Positions 1 through 5,739 of a DNA stretch of 7,026 nt are shown here, piece by piece. Source of the stretch: JBGCED01 sp045106055 (GTDB taxonomy: Bacteria > Pseudomonadota > Alphaproteobacteria > CBDDJK01); NCBI GenBank assembly GCA_045106055.1, contig JBGCED010000018.1, positions 1-7,026 of the forward strand, read 5' to 3'. The translations under genes and the position numbers were made by a program. Numbering within the stretch: the stretch's first letter is position 1; each line of letters starts with the position of its first letter. The notes below the pieces were generated by a model. It saw only the letters and a program-made list of their open reading frames with translations, made no database searches and was not told the origin of the DNA.

Positions 1-521
1 GCGCGCCCCAATATTTGCTTATTCATCTGATCAATGGATTGGGGTTTCGCGTAATAGATCGGCAATGGCGGAAAAATAATGCCGCCCATCAAAGTGATGG
101 TCTCCATATTGCGGATATGAATTAACGATAGGGGGGCTTCGCGCACCATCAAGACAAGCTTGCGCCGTTCCTTTAGCACAACATCCGCCGCGCGGGTTAA
201 TAGGGATGCACCCACCCCGCTTGCAATCTCCGCCATGCTTTTTACCGAACAGGGGATAAGCAGCATCCCCATTGTTTCAAATGAACCTGATGCGATGGCT
301 GCCGTAAAATCCTCGTTATGGTGATAATGATCCGCCAAGGATTTTAAATGGCTAAAGCTTACATCCGTTTCATAATGCAGGGTCTGCACGCCTGTTTTGC
401 TGGATACAAGATGGGTTTCAATATCGGTTGTTTTTAAAAATTCCAACGCATCCACCGCCAGCTGCGCACCAGATGCACCGCTAAGCCCAATGATCAATCG
501 TTGCTTGCGCGCGCGATCCAT
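1..521 (-). CDS. ubiX: Flavin prenyltransferase UbiX (3' end beyond window)
   Basis: Transfers a dimethylallyl group to FMN, making the prenylated FMN cofactor of UbiD-type decarboxylases; in proteobacteria this serves ubiquinone synthesis. I translated 173 residues before the window edge; the family is about 190-200, so only the C-terminus is missing. Seen: the N-terminal flavin-binding motif GLSGASGA (12-19), S40, PCSVKSMAEIASG (90-102), and LVLMVREAPL (122-131). R110, K117, R127-E128, Y157 and R173 fall at constant offset to the active-site residues R122, K129, R139-E140, Y169 and R185 that I recall for Pseudomonas aeruginosa UbiX, so the enzyme looks functional. The ATG shares its A with the argB stop (TAATG), implying translational coupling to argB. 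A Pad1/VdcB-type subunit of an aromatic-acid decarboxylase is the alternative, but no UbiD-like partner is visible. Confidence 0.93.
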   Translation of the reverse strand, partial: MDRARKQRLIIGLSGASGAQLAVDALEFLKTTDIETHLVSSKTGVQTLHYETDVSFSHLKSLADHYHHNEDFTAAIASGSFETMGMLLIPCSVKSMAEIASGVGASLLTRAADVVLKERRKLVLMVREAPLSLIHIRNMETITLMGGIIFPPLPIYYAKPQSIDQMNKQILGR

Positions 522-1480
522 TATAAATCCCCAATCAATGTGCCTGATCCAAGCTGGGTAAATAATTCCAGCAGCAAGGCATGAGGAACGCGCCCATCCA
601 AAATAACCGCCGCTTGCGCGCCTGCTTTTACCGCATCAAGGCAGGTTTCAACCTTGGGGATCATGCCGCCTTTTAAAATGCCATCTTGGCGCATTTTTTG
701 TGCATCATCCGCGCTTAACCGCCTTACCAGCTGCCCATCTTGATCCAGCACGCCCGCAACATCGGTAAGCATTAACAGCCGCCTTGCGTGAATTGCACCC
801 GCAATCGCGCCCGCTGCGGTGTCTGCGTTTACATTATAGGATTGCCCATCTTCCGACATGCCAATCGGCGCAATCACAGGGATAAAGCCTGCTTTGGCAA
901 GCACATGTAACAGGCTGGGGTCAACGCTGGTGGGTTCGCCGACAAAGCCCAAATCCGATACTTGTTCAATTGATGAATCTTGATTGCGGATTTTGCGCGA
1001 TAGCGGCTTTACCTGCATCATGCCGCCATCCTTGCCGCAAATCCCAACCGCCTTGCCGCCTGCGGCTTGAATTAACGATACGATTTGCTTGTTAATGCTG
1101 CCCGCAAGCACCATTTCCGCAACCTGCAAAGTGTCATTATCGGTAACCCGCAACCCGTCACGAAATTCAGATTTGATGGATAGCCGATCCAGCATCGTTC
1201 CAATTTGGGGCCCCCCGCCATGCACAATCACGGGCTTCATGCCCACTTGCGCCAATAAAACCACATCTTGGGCAAATTGACGGGCAGCATCATCATCGCC
1301 CATCGCATGACCGCCATATTTAATCACGGTGACCGCGCCCGCATTTTGGCGCATATAGGGCAAGGCTTCGGTTAAAGTATCCGCCTTTGCAAGCCACGCA
1401 TTGCGCATATCCGCCATATTATCGCCTTTGCCAGCAATATCCAAGGGGGTTAATGGGGATTTTGAAGAAGATTCTGACAT
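521..1480 (-). CDS. argB: Acetylglutamate kinase ArgB
   Basis: Phosphorylates N-acetyl-L-glutamate with ATP, the second step of cytoplasmic arginine synthesis (amino acid kinase family). Seen, numbered from the 319-residue form: KYGGHAM (54-60) and HGGGPQI (87-93), the glycine-rich nucleotide/substrate loops; GLRVTD (109-114); NVNADTAAG (216-224); LTDVAGV (238-244); KGGMIPK (270-276); terminal GSGTLI. The N-terminal helix before the kinase fold (about 28-48, ending ALPYMRQNAG) is the type found in arginine-inhibited hexameric enzymes, so feedback inhibition by arginine is likely (inference). The upstream ATG at 1480 gives 319 residues but lacks a clear Shine-Dalgarno. An in-frame ATG at 1417 gives 298 residues, nearer the family's usual length, and has AAAGG seven bases upstream; it may be the true start. 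It lies 56 nt after engB and overlaps ubiX by one base. Confidence 0.96.
   Translation of the reverse strand: MSESSSKSPLTPLDIAGKGDNMADMRNAWLAKADTLTEALPYMRQNAGAVTVIKYGGHAMGDDDAARQFAQDVVLLAQVGMKPVIVHGGGPQIGTMLDRLSIKSEFRDGLRVTDNDTLQVAEMVLAGSINKQIVSLIQAAGGKAVGICGKDGGMMQVKPLSRKIRNQDSSIEQVSDLGFVGEPTSVDPSLLHVLAKAGFIPVIAPIGMSEDGQSYNVNADTAAGAIAGAIHARRLLMLTDVAGVLDQDGQLVRRLSADDAQKMRQDGILKGGMIPKVETCLDAVKAGAQAAVILDGRVPHALLLELFTQLGSGTLIGDL
1425..1429 (-). promoter_or_regulatory. Candidate ribosome-binding site for the shorter argB start
   Basis: AAAGG on the minus strand, seven bases before an in-frame ATG at 1417. The longer start at 1480 has no comparable purine-rich stretch, so this site favours the 298-residue ArgB. 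Seen in sequence; which start is used is inference. Confidence 0.4.
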
Positions 1481-1507
1481 GGCGCGCGATCAATCATAAA
1501 AGAATTT

Positions 1508-1523
1508 TAAAGCTTACGCTTTA
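1508..1523 (-). other. Small hairpin with GNRA loop between engB and argB
   Basis: On the minus strand TAAAGC-GTAA-GCTTTA forms a perfect six-base-pair stem closed by a GTAA (GNRA-type) tetraloop, just after the engB stop. It is A/T-rich and followed by AAAATTCTTTT rather than a clean U-run, so it is not a convincing terminator. A processing or mRNA-stability element is possible, as is chance. Confidence 0.3.
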
Positions 1524-1536
1524 CGATGCTTTAAAT

Positions 1537-2229
1537 TTAGCGAATAAGCCCCGCCAAATCAAGTCGCAGCAGGTCAATTCCGATATTTTTCTCGGCACTG
1601 GTCATTAGGGGTTCGGGCAAACAGCTTGCATGATGGCTTATTTGTTCCCGCGTTTGGGCAACACGGTCAATCGCGGCTTGCTTGGTCAGCTTATCTTGCT
1701 TGGTTAAAACAACCCGCGTGCTAATCGCCGCCTTATTCAGCAAATTTAATACCGCTTTGTCTTTTTCCATAATGCCGTGGCGCGAATCAATCAATAATAA
1801 TACGCGCCGCAAATTCACCCGCCCCTTTAGGTAATTTTCAATTAATTTCGTCCAGCCATAGACAAGGTCTTTGGGGGCTTTGGCATAGCCATAGCCAGGC
1901 ATATCCACCAGCCTTAATTGATGCTGTGTGCCGCCAAGTCCAAACAGATTCAAGGCTTGGGTGCGCCCAGGCTCGCGGCTGGTGCGGGCAATATTTTGGC
2001 GGTTTACCAGCTTGTTGATCAGGCTGGATTTTCCAACATTTGATCGCCCCGCAAAGGAAAATTCAATCACATCATCATTGGGCAGCTTTGATTCATGCAT
2101 CACCGAATCAAGAAAATCAACCGGGCCCAAAAACAGCTGCTGAACCTGCTTTTGCAGCGAATCAAGATCAAATTCATCCAGCCCAAGGCGCTGTAATTGA
2201 TCTGGATCAAAGGGGGGGGCTATCATCAC
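1537..2229 (-). CDS. engB: Ribosome-assembly GTPase EngB (YihA/YsxC)
   Basis: A TrmE-Era-EngA-EngB-Septin family GTPase; EngB/YsxC proteins act in large ribosomal subunit maturation and are often essential. At 230 residues it fits the usual 200-230. All GTPase motifs are visible: G1 GRSNVGKS (61-68), G2 T90 within the basic loop SREPGRT, G3 DMPG (109-112) followed by YGYAK, G4 TKQD (176-179), and G5 SAE (211-213). The frame begins with GTG at 2229 followed at once by ATG at 2226; either can be the start and the choice changes one residue. It begins only 5-8 nt after the yidC stop with no clear Shine-Dalgarno of its own, suggesting coupling to yidC translation. An eight-base C run (G on the plus strand, 2212-2219) encodes residues 4-6, a slippage-prone tract very near the start. 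Confidence 0.96.
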   Translation of the reverse strand: MMIAPPFDPDQLQRLGLDEFDLDSLQKQVQQLFLGPVDFLDSVMHESKLPNDDVIEFSFAGRSNVGKSSLINKLVNRQNIARTSREPGRTQALNLFGLGGTQHQLRLVDMPGYGYAKAPKDLVYGWTKLIENYLKGRVNLRRVLLLIDSRHGIMEKDKAVLNLLNKAAISTRVVLTKQDKLTKQAAIDRVAQTREQISHHASCLPEPLMTSAEKNIGIDLLRLDLAGLIR

Positions 2230-2234
2230 AAAGA

Positions 2235-4103
2235 TCAGCTTGCGGTTTTATCGCGGCCGCCGCCAATTGCGACCCCCATGCGTTTCATAATAATATATTG
2301 CTGCGACATGGAAAGCACATTATTCCAAGTCCAATAAATCACCAATCCAGCGGCAAAATTGCCAAGCATAAAGGTAAATAGAATCGGCATAAAGGTGAAA
2401 ATCTTTTGCTGGATTGGGTCGGCAGGCGCAGGGTTTAAGCGCATTTGCGCCCACATGGAAATCCCCATCAAAATCGGCCAAATCCCAATATTGATGATCG
2501 CAAGAAACTCTGGCACATCCCAAGGGGCAAAGCCAAAGAAATTTAAAAGCCGCAATGGATCAGGCGCGGATAAATCTTGAATCCAGCCAAAGAACGGCGC
2601 ATGGCGCATTTCAATCGTGACATATAACACTTTATAGAGCGAGAAAAAGATCGGAATTTGAACCAAAATCGGCAAACAGCCCGCCAACGGATTCACCCGT
2701 TCATTCTTGTATAAATCCATCATTGCCTGATTTAATTTGGTGCGATCATCCTTGTAGCGTTCGCGCAATTCCAGCATTTTGGGCTGCAATAATTTCATCT
2801 TGCTCATGGATTTATAGGATTTATTGGCAAGCGGGAATAATAATGCCTTGATAAAGACGGTTAAGATCAGAATTGACACCCCAAAATTGCCAATTTTCTC
2901 ATGCAACCAATGCAGCGCATAAAAAATCGGCTTGGTAAGAAAATAAAACCAGCCAAAATCAACCGCCAAATCAAAATTTACAAAGCCCAAATCATCCATA
3001 TAACGATCCAGCAAAGTGGTTTGCTTTGCCCCCAAAAATAAATGGGTGGTTTGCTGATTGCTAGCAAGCGGCATCATCACATCGGATTGATATAAATAAT
3101 CTTCTAAATTGCCTGTTGGCATGGTGGGTTTGCTGATCATGCGGGCGGTAAAATTGCGGGTTTGATCAGGCACAAGCGCAGCAAGCCAATATTTATCGGT
3201 AATGCCAACCCATCCACCTGTTGAATTCCAGCGCATCACGCCATTTGGTTCTTCGGCAATTTCATCATAATCAATTTCTTGCAAGCCATCTTCCAAAAAG
3301 CCAATCATCCCTTCATGCAGAATATAAAGCTGGCTTAGGGACGCTGGAATCCCCTTACGCAAGATGCGGCCATAGGTCGAAACCCCCTCGCTAATCAATG
3401 CGCCAATCACGCCATTATCTTCAATTTCTTGGGTTACAGTGAACAGAAAATCTTGATCCATGCTGATGCGCTGCACAAAGCCAACCCCTTCGGGGCTAAC
3501 CCAGCGCAAGATAACAGGATCACCCGCCGTTAGGCTGGTGCTGCTTGCTTGCCACAGGCTTTCACTGTTTGGCAAGGTAACGCGCTGGGTAATATTGGCA
3601 GCGGCGACCCATCCAAATTCAGCAAAATAGCTGTTTGCCTGTCCTGCGGGGGAAAGCAGACTTACTTGATCGCTATTATCATCCAAGCTGGTGCGATAAT
3701 CCAGCAAGGTTAAATCATCAATTTTCGCACCCTTTAGGTTAATTGAACCTGAAACGCGGTCATTGCGAATGGTGATGCGGGTTTGATTGTTAAAATCTTG
3801 GGCGATGATTTCAGCGGGCGATAGAAAGGCATTATTTAAAGTCCCGCCTGAATTTGCCCCTGCGTTGCCAAGGGTTGGCGCGCCAATATCATTTGGATCA
3901 TTTATATTATTTGCCTGTGGGTTAAGCGCAGTTCCCGCATTTTGATTTGGCTGATTTTGCCCCGCCTGATTTTGAACTGATAAGGGCGCGGGGCGATCAA
4001 AATTAATGATATCGCCATTGATGCGGTAATTATCCACAAATTGCCAGCCCGCCAAGATAAACACAGAAAGGATGACGGCAAGTATAATATTATTCTTTTC
4101 CAT
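2235..4103 (-). CDS. yidC: Membrane protein insertase YidC
   Basis: Inserts and folds inner-membrane proteins, alone or with SecYEG. At 622 residues it has the Gram-negative long form: an N-terminal transmembrane anchor (about 5-23), a periplasmic beta domain (about 95-370), and the conserved C-terminal Oxa1/YidC core with hydrophobic segments near 406-424, 476-494, 534-552 and 568-590. The first core helix carries a basic residue, K419 in VFIKALLFPL, where E. coli has the catalytically important groove arginine (R366 as I recall); lysine there is a conservative replacement. The following cytoplasmic stretch SYKSMSKMKLLQPKM is typical. Residues 43-92 form an Asn/Gln/Gly/Ala-rich low-complexity linker between anchor and periplasmic domain. 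The start ATG at 4103 has only a weak, distant AAAGAG. The gene begins 28 nt after rnpA; no yidD lies between. Confidence 0.97.
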   Translation of the reverse strand: MEKNNIILAVILSVFILAGWQFVDNYRINGDIINFDRPAPLSVQNQAGQNQPNQNAGTALNPQANNINDPNDIGAPTLGNAGANSGGTLNNAFLSPAEIIAQDFNNQTRITIRNDRVSGSINLKGAKIDDLTLLDYRTSLDDNSDQVSLLSPAGQANSYFAEFGWVAAANITQRVTLPNSESLWQASSTSLTAGDPVILRWVSPEGVGFVQRISMDQDFLFTVTQEIEDNGVIGALISEGVSTYGRILRKGIPASLSQLYILHEGMIGFLEDGLQEIDYDEIAEEPNGVMRWNSTGGWVGITDKYWLAALVPDQTRNFTARMISKPTMPTGNLEDYLYQSDVMMPLASNQQTTHLFLGAKQTTLLDRYMDDLGFVNFDLAVDFGWFYFLTKPIFYALHWLHEKIGNFGVSILILTVFIKALLFPLANKSYKSMSKMKLLQPKMLELRERYKDDRTKLNQAMMDLYKNERVNPLAGCLPILVQIPIFFSLYKVLYVTIEMRHAPFFGWIQDLSAPDPLRLLNFFGFAPWDVPEFLAIINIGIWPILMGISMWAQMRLNPAPADPIQQKIFTFMPILFTFMLGNFAAGLVIYWTWNNVLSMSQQYIIMKRMGVAIGGGRDKTAS

Positions 4104-4131
4104 AGAAGCGCGCTCTTTAACTTTAAAAAAA

Positions 4132-4536
4132 TTATGATGGGTTGCTGTTTGTTTGTTTGCTTAATTTATCCAGACATTGCCTTAGGGCAGAACAAGCTTC
4201 CCCCCCCAGTCGCTGCCAATCATGGTCCAAGGTTTGATGCCTTGCGATCAAGACCATATCAAATAAATATTTTCTGGCAGCAGGCTCTTGCATGATAAAT
4301 TCATTTGCAATCATTCTAAGCCGCCGTTTTGCACGATTGCGAATGACCGCATTTCCTAATTTTTTGGTCGCTGTAACACCAACACGGTGGGTATGCGGTT
4401 TATAATTATGGCGTTTTGAAAAAACAGATGGCTGGATTGCAAGCTGTAAAATCAATCCTGCCCTGCCAGCGGATACGCCTTGATGGCGCACCCTTAAAAA
4501 ATCGGATCGGTTTGGAAGCGAGCTATAAAGCAGCAT
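4132..4536 (-). CDS. rnpA: Ribonuclease P protein component
   Basis: The basic protein subunit of RNase P, which binds the catalytic RNA and helps it recognise the 5' leader of pre-tRNAs. At 134 residues it is close to the family's 110-135. Seen: an N-terminal LPNRSDFLRVR (7-17) matching the usual L-x-x-R-x-x-F-x-x-V/L-R pattern, the central RVGVTATKKLGNAV (51-64), and the family's RNR signature IRNRAKRRLR (65-74) that contacts the RNA. It lies downstream of rpmH, its classic partner, but separated by 111 nt, and has no strong Shine-Dalgarno. An unbroken run of eight C on the plus strand (4200-4207; G in the mRNA) sits in the last third; the frame is intact but the tract could slip. The C-terminal tail (about 123-134) is polar and probably disordered. 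Confidence 0.95.
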   Translation of the reverse strand: MLLYSSLPNRSDFLRVRHQGVSAGRAGLILQLAIQPSVFSKRHNYKPHTHRVGVTATKKLGNAVIRNRAKRRLRMIANEFIMQEPAARKYLFDMVLIARHQTLDHDWQRLGGEACSALRQCLDKLSKQTNSNPS

Positions 4537-4584
4537 GAAAGAATATGATATTAAGGGATTGCTTTTAAAAACATCATTTCAAGA

Positions 4585-4606
4585 CCACATCATTATAATG
4601 TGATGG
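4585..4606. promoter_or_regulatory. Palindrome containing TATAAT between rpmH and rnpA
   Basis: A perfect ten-base palindrome, CATTATAATG (4591-4600), with CCACAT and TGATGG on either side, forms an imperfect 22-base dyad. On the minus strand it includes a perfect -10 hexamer TATAAT (4597-4592), about 55 nt before the rnpA start. No good -35 box is found 16-18 nt upstream, so a secondary rnpA promoter, an operator or a weak transcript hairpin are all possible. Low certainty. Confidence 0.28.
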
Positions 4607-4647
4607 TTTAAACTGATCTTGCCATAAACTGAAAAGCGCAGCATGCC

Positions 4648-4782
4648 CTATGCGCTAAGGCGCTTGCGGCCCTTTGCACGGCGGCGCGCAAGAATCTGGC
4701 GCCCATTCTTATCACTCATTCTGGCGCGAAACCCGTGGCGGCGTGCGCGCACAAGGCGGCTTGGCTGAAAAGTCCGTTTCAC
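4648..4782 (-). CDS. rpmH: 50S ribosomal protein L34
   Basis: L34 is a small, very basic protein of the large ribosomal subunit. My translation gives 44 residues, the family's normal length, starting KRTFQPSRLVRARRHGFRAR (residues 2-21) and ending RAKGRKRLSA followed by TAG; 17 of the 44 residues are Arg or Lys. The start is GTG: no in-frame ATG precedes the conserved KRTFQPS, and a GGAG Shine-Dalgarno is well placed eight bases upstream. It is the first gene of the minus-strand cluster, behind a good sigma70-type promoter and an AT-rich leader. The 111-nt gap to rnpA is non-coding as far as I can tell. Confidence 0.97.
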   Translation of the reverse strand: MKRTFQPSRLVRARRHGFRARMSDKNGRQILARRRAKGRKRLSA

Positions 4783-4790
4783 TTTATATA

Positions 4791-4794
4791 CTCC
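4791..4794 (-). promoter_or_regulatory. rpmH: Shine-Dalgarno site fixing the rpmH GTG start
   Basis: GGAG on the minus strand, eight bases before the GTG at 4782, in an otherwise A/T-only leader. It supports the unusual start codon chosen for rpmH. Confidence 0.7.
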
Positions 4795-4824
4795 ACATTA
4801 AAATTATAAATATTTTATATTCTG

Positions 4825-4850
4825 TTGCTTACATCATGCTTTTTAAGCAA
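4825..4850 (-). other. Alternative hairpins in the rpmH leader
   Basis: On the minus strand TTGCTT (4850-4845) can pair with AAGCAA (4830-4825) across a 14-nt loop. The same segment can instead pair locally, TGCTT-AAA-AAGCA (4849-4837). The two structures exclude each other. They lie in the predicted 5' untranslated region of rpmH, some 30 nt before the Shine-Dalgarno. Seen by eye; any regulatory role is inference. Confidence 0.3.
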
Positions 4851-4869
4851 TAACTTCATTTGAAAGTGC

Positions 4870-4898
4870 CTTTTATCGCGCAAGCCCGCATAAGTCAA
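4870..4898 (-). promoter_or_regulatory. Predicted sigma70-type promoter of the rpmH operon
   Basis: Minus strand: -35 TTGACT (4898-4893, five of six matches to TTGACA), a 17-nt spacer, then -10 TAAAAG (4875-4870), or the overlapping ATAAAA with a 16-nt spacer. The -35 is strong and the -10 is only fair. Transcription would start near 4863 and give a leader of about 80 nt before rpmH, which suits the leading gene of a highly expressed ribosomal operon. Confidence 0.5.
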
Positions 4899-4967
4899 CC
4901 GCTTTAAACAGGCTTAAAAATTAAAAATAGTCGCGGTTATACAAAATCCAGTCGTTTCTTGTTGCGC

Positions 4968-4996
4968 TTGTATTCAAGCTTAAATGCAAGTAGTAT
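4968..4996 (+). promoter_or_regulatory. Predicted promoter of the corrinoid/DUF1638 genes
   Basis: Plus strand: TTGTAT (4968-4973), a 17-nt spacer, TAGTAT (4991-4996), about 45 nt before the start codon at 5040. Each hexamer matches consensus at four or five of six positions. The spacer and its left edge contain short inverted motifs (CTTG-TATT-CAAG, then CTT-AAATG-CAAG) that could be an operator. Alternative -35 choices exist, for example TTGCGC at 4962. Confidence 0.35.
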
Positions 4997-5039
4997 CTTA
5001 TATATCAATGCGATTTAATTTAAAAGAGGATAAACCACC

Positions 5040-5738
5040 ATGGCCGATGATGAACTTGATCTAAACAGCCTAAGCGATCAGGAATTAACCGAACAGGTTT
5101 GGGATGATCTTTATGATGGGCTGGCGGACGAAGTTTTAGCTGCGGTTAAAATCTTTCTTGAACGCGGCTGGGCGCCTTATCGCGTGCTAACCGAAGCCTT
5201 GGTCGAGGGGATGCGCATTGTTGGAATTGATTTTCGGGACGGCATTTTATTCGTTCCAGAAGTGCTGATGGCAGCAAATGCGATGAAGGGCGGCATGAAT
5301 CATTTGCGCCCGCTATTGGCAGAAACAGGCGCACCCCCGCAAGGGCGCATGGTCATTGGCACGGTTAAGGGCGACATCCATGATATTGGTAAAAATCTGG
5401 TCACCATGATGATGGAGGGCGCAGGCTTTGAAATGATTGATATTGGCATTAATAATTCAGTTGAAGAATATTTGGCAGCGATTGAAGAGCATAAGCCTGA
5501 TATTTTGGGAATGTCCGCCTTATTAACAACCACCATGCCTTATATGAAAGTGGTGATTGAAGCGATGAAAGAACATGGCATTCGCGATGATATTGCCGTT
5601 TTTGTGGGCGGTGCGCCATTAAACGAAGAATTTTCGCGCGAAGTTGGGGCGGATGCCTATTGCCGTGATGCTGCGGTTGCGGTTGAAACCGCCAAAGCCT
5701 TTATGGCAAGAAAGCATAATCAAGGCGCACAGGCATAA
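5040..5738 (+). CDS. Methyltransferase-type corrinoid (B12-binding) protein
   Basis: Carries a methyl group on bound cobalamin between two methyltransferases, as do MtbC/MttC/MtmC of methylamine metabolism and the cobalamin module of methionine synthase. Seen: an N-terminal four-helix cap (about 12-95, with GILFVPEVLMAANAMKGGM at 68-86), then a Rossmann-like cobalamin domain with the base-off/His-on signature D112-x-H114-x-x-G117 in KGDIHDIGKNLV, S159-x-L161 in MSALLTTTMPYM, and G190-G191 in VGGAPL. H114 should be the lower cobalt ligand. At 232 residues it fits these stand-alone proteins. AGAGGA nine bases upstream of the ATG is a strong ribosome-binding site. Substrate cannot be told: no MttB-, MtbA/UroD- or pterin-methyltransferase gene is in the window. 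DUF1638 follows after one base. Confidence is high for the family, low for any specific methyl donor. Confidence 0.92.
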   Translation: MADDELDLNSLSDQELTEQVWDDLYDGLADEVLAAVKIFLERGWAPYRVLTEALVEGMRIVGIDFRDGILFVPEVLMAANAMKGGMNHLRPLLAETGAPPQGRMVIGTVKGDIHDIGKNLVTMMMEGAGFEMIDIGINNSVEEYLAAIEEHKPDILGMSALLTTTMPYMKVVIEAMKEHGIRDDIAVFVGGAPLNEEFSREVGADAYCRDAAVAVETAKAFMARKHNQGAQA

Positions 5739-5739
5739 T

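Noticed and set aside
1071..1080. The ten-mer ATTAACGATA occurs at 121-130 and 1071-1080
   Set aside because: Both copies are inside unrelated coding sequence with no extended similarity; coincidence in A/T-rich codons.
1089..1280. Open frames antisense to argB, engB, yidC and the corrinoid gene
   Set aside because: They lie opposite conserved genes, show no family motifs and are explained as shadows of the real coding frames.
1486..1521. TATGAT as a -10 box for an argB promoter on the minus strand (1498-1493)
   Set aside because: No -35-like hexamer at a suitable distance (AAGCGT at 17 nt), and the predicted start would be almost at the longer argB ATG.
4030..4038. TTATCCACA, a perfect DnaA-box sequence, with a near match TTATCCAGA at 4166-4174
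   Set aside because: Both lie inside coding sequence (yidC and rnpA), only two are present, there is no AT-rich unwinding element or dnaA nearby, so an origin cannot be supported despite the rpmH/rnpA context.
4537..4647. A 21-codon minus-strand open frame in the rpmH-rnpA gap
   Set aside because: Too short, no ribosome-binding site and no recognisable sequence; expected by chance.
4783..5039. Possible cobalamin riboswitch ahead of the corrinoid gene
   Set aside because: No B12-box-like sequence (AGCCACTG type) and the predicted transcript leader of roughly 40 nt is far too short for one.
5644..5739. Upstream in-frame extension of the DUF1638 gene into the corrinoid gene
   Set aside because: It overlaps a strongly conserved cobalamin domain in another frame; ATG 5740 has an AGG six bases upstream and sits one base after the stop.
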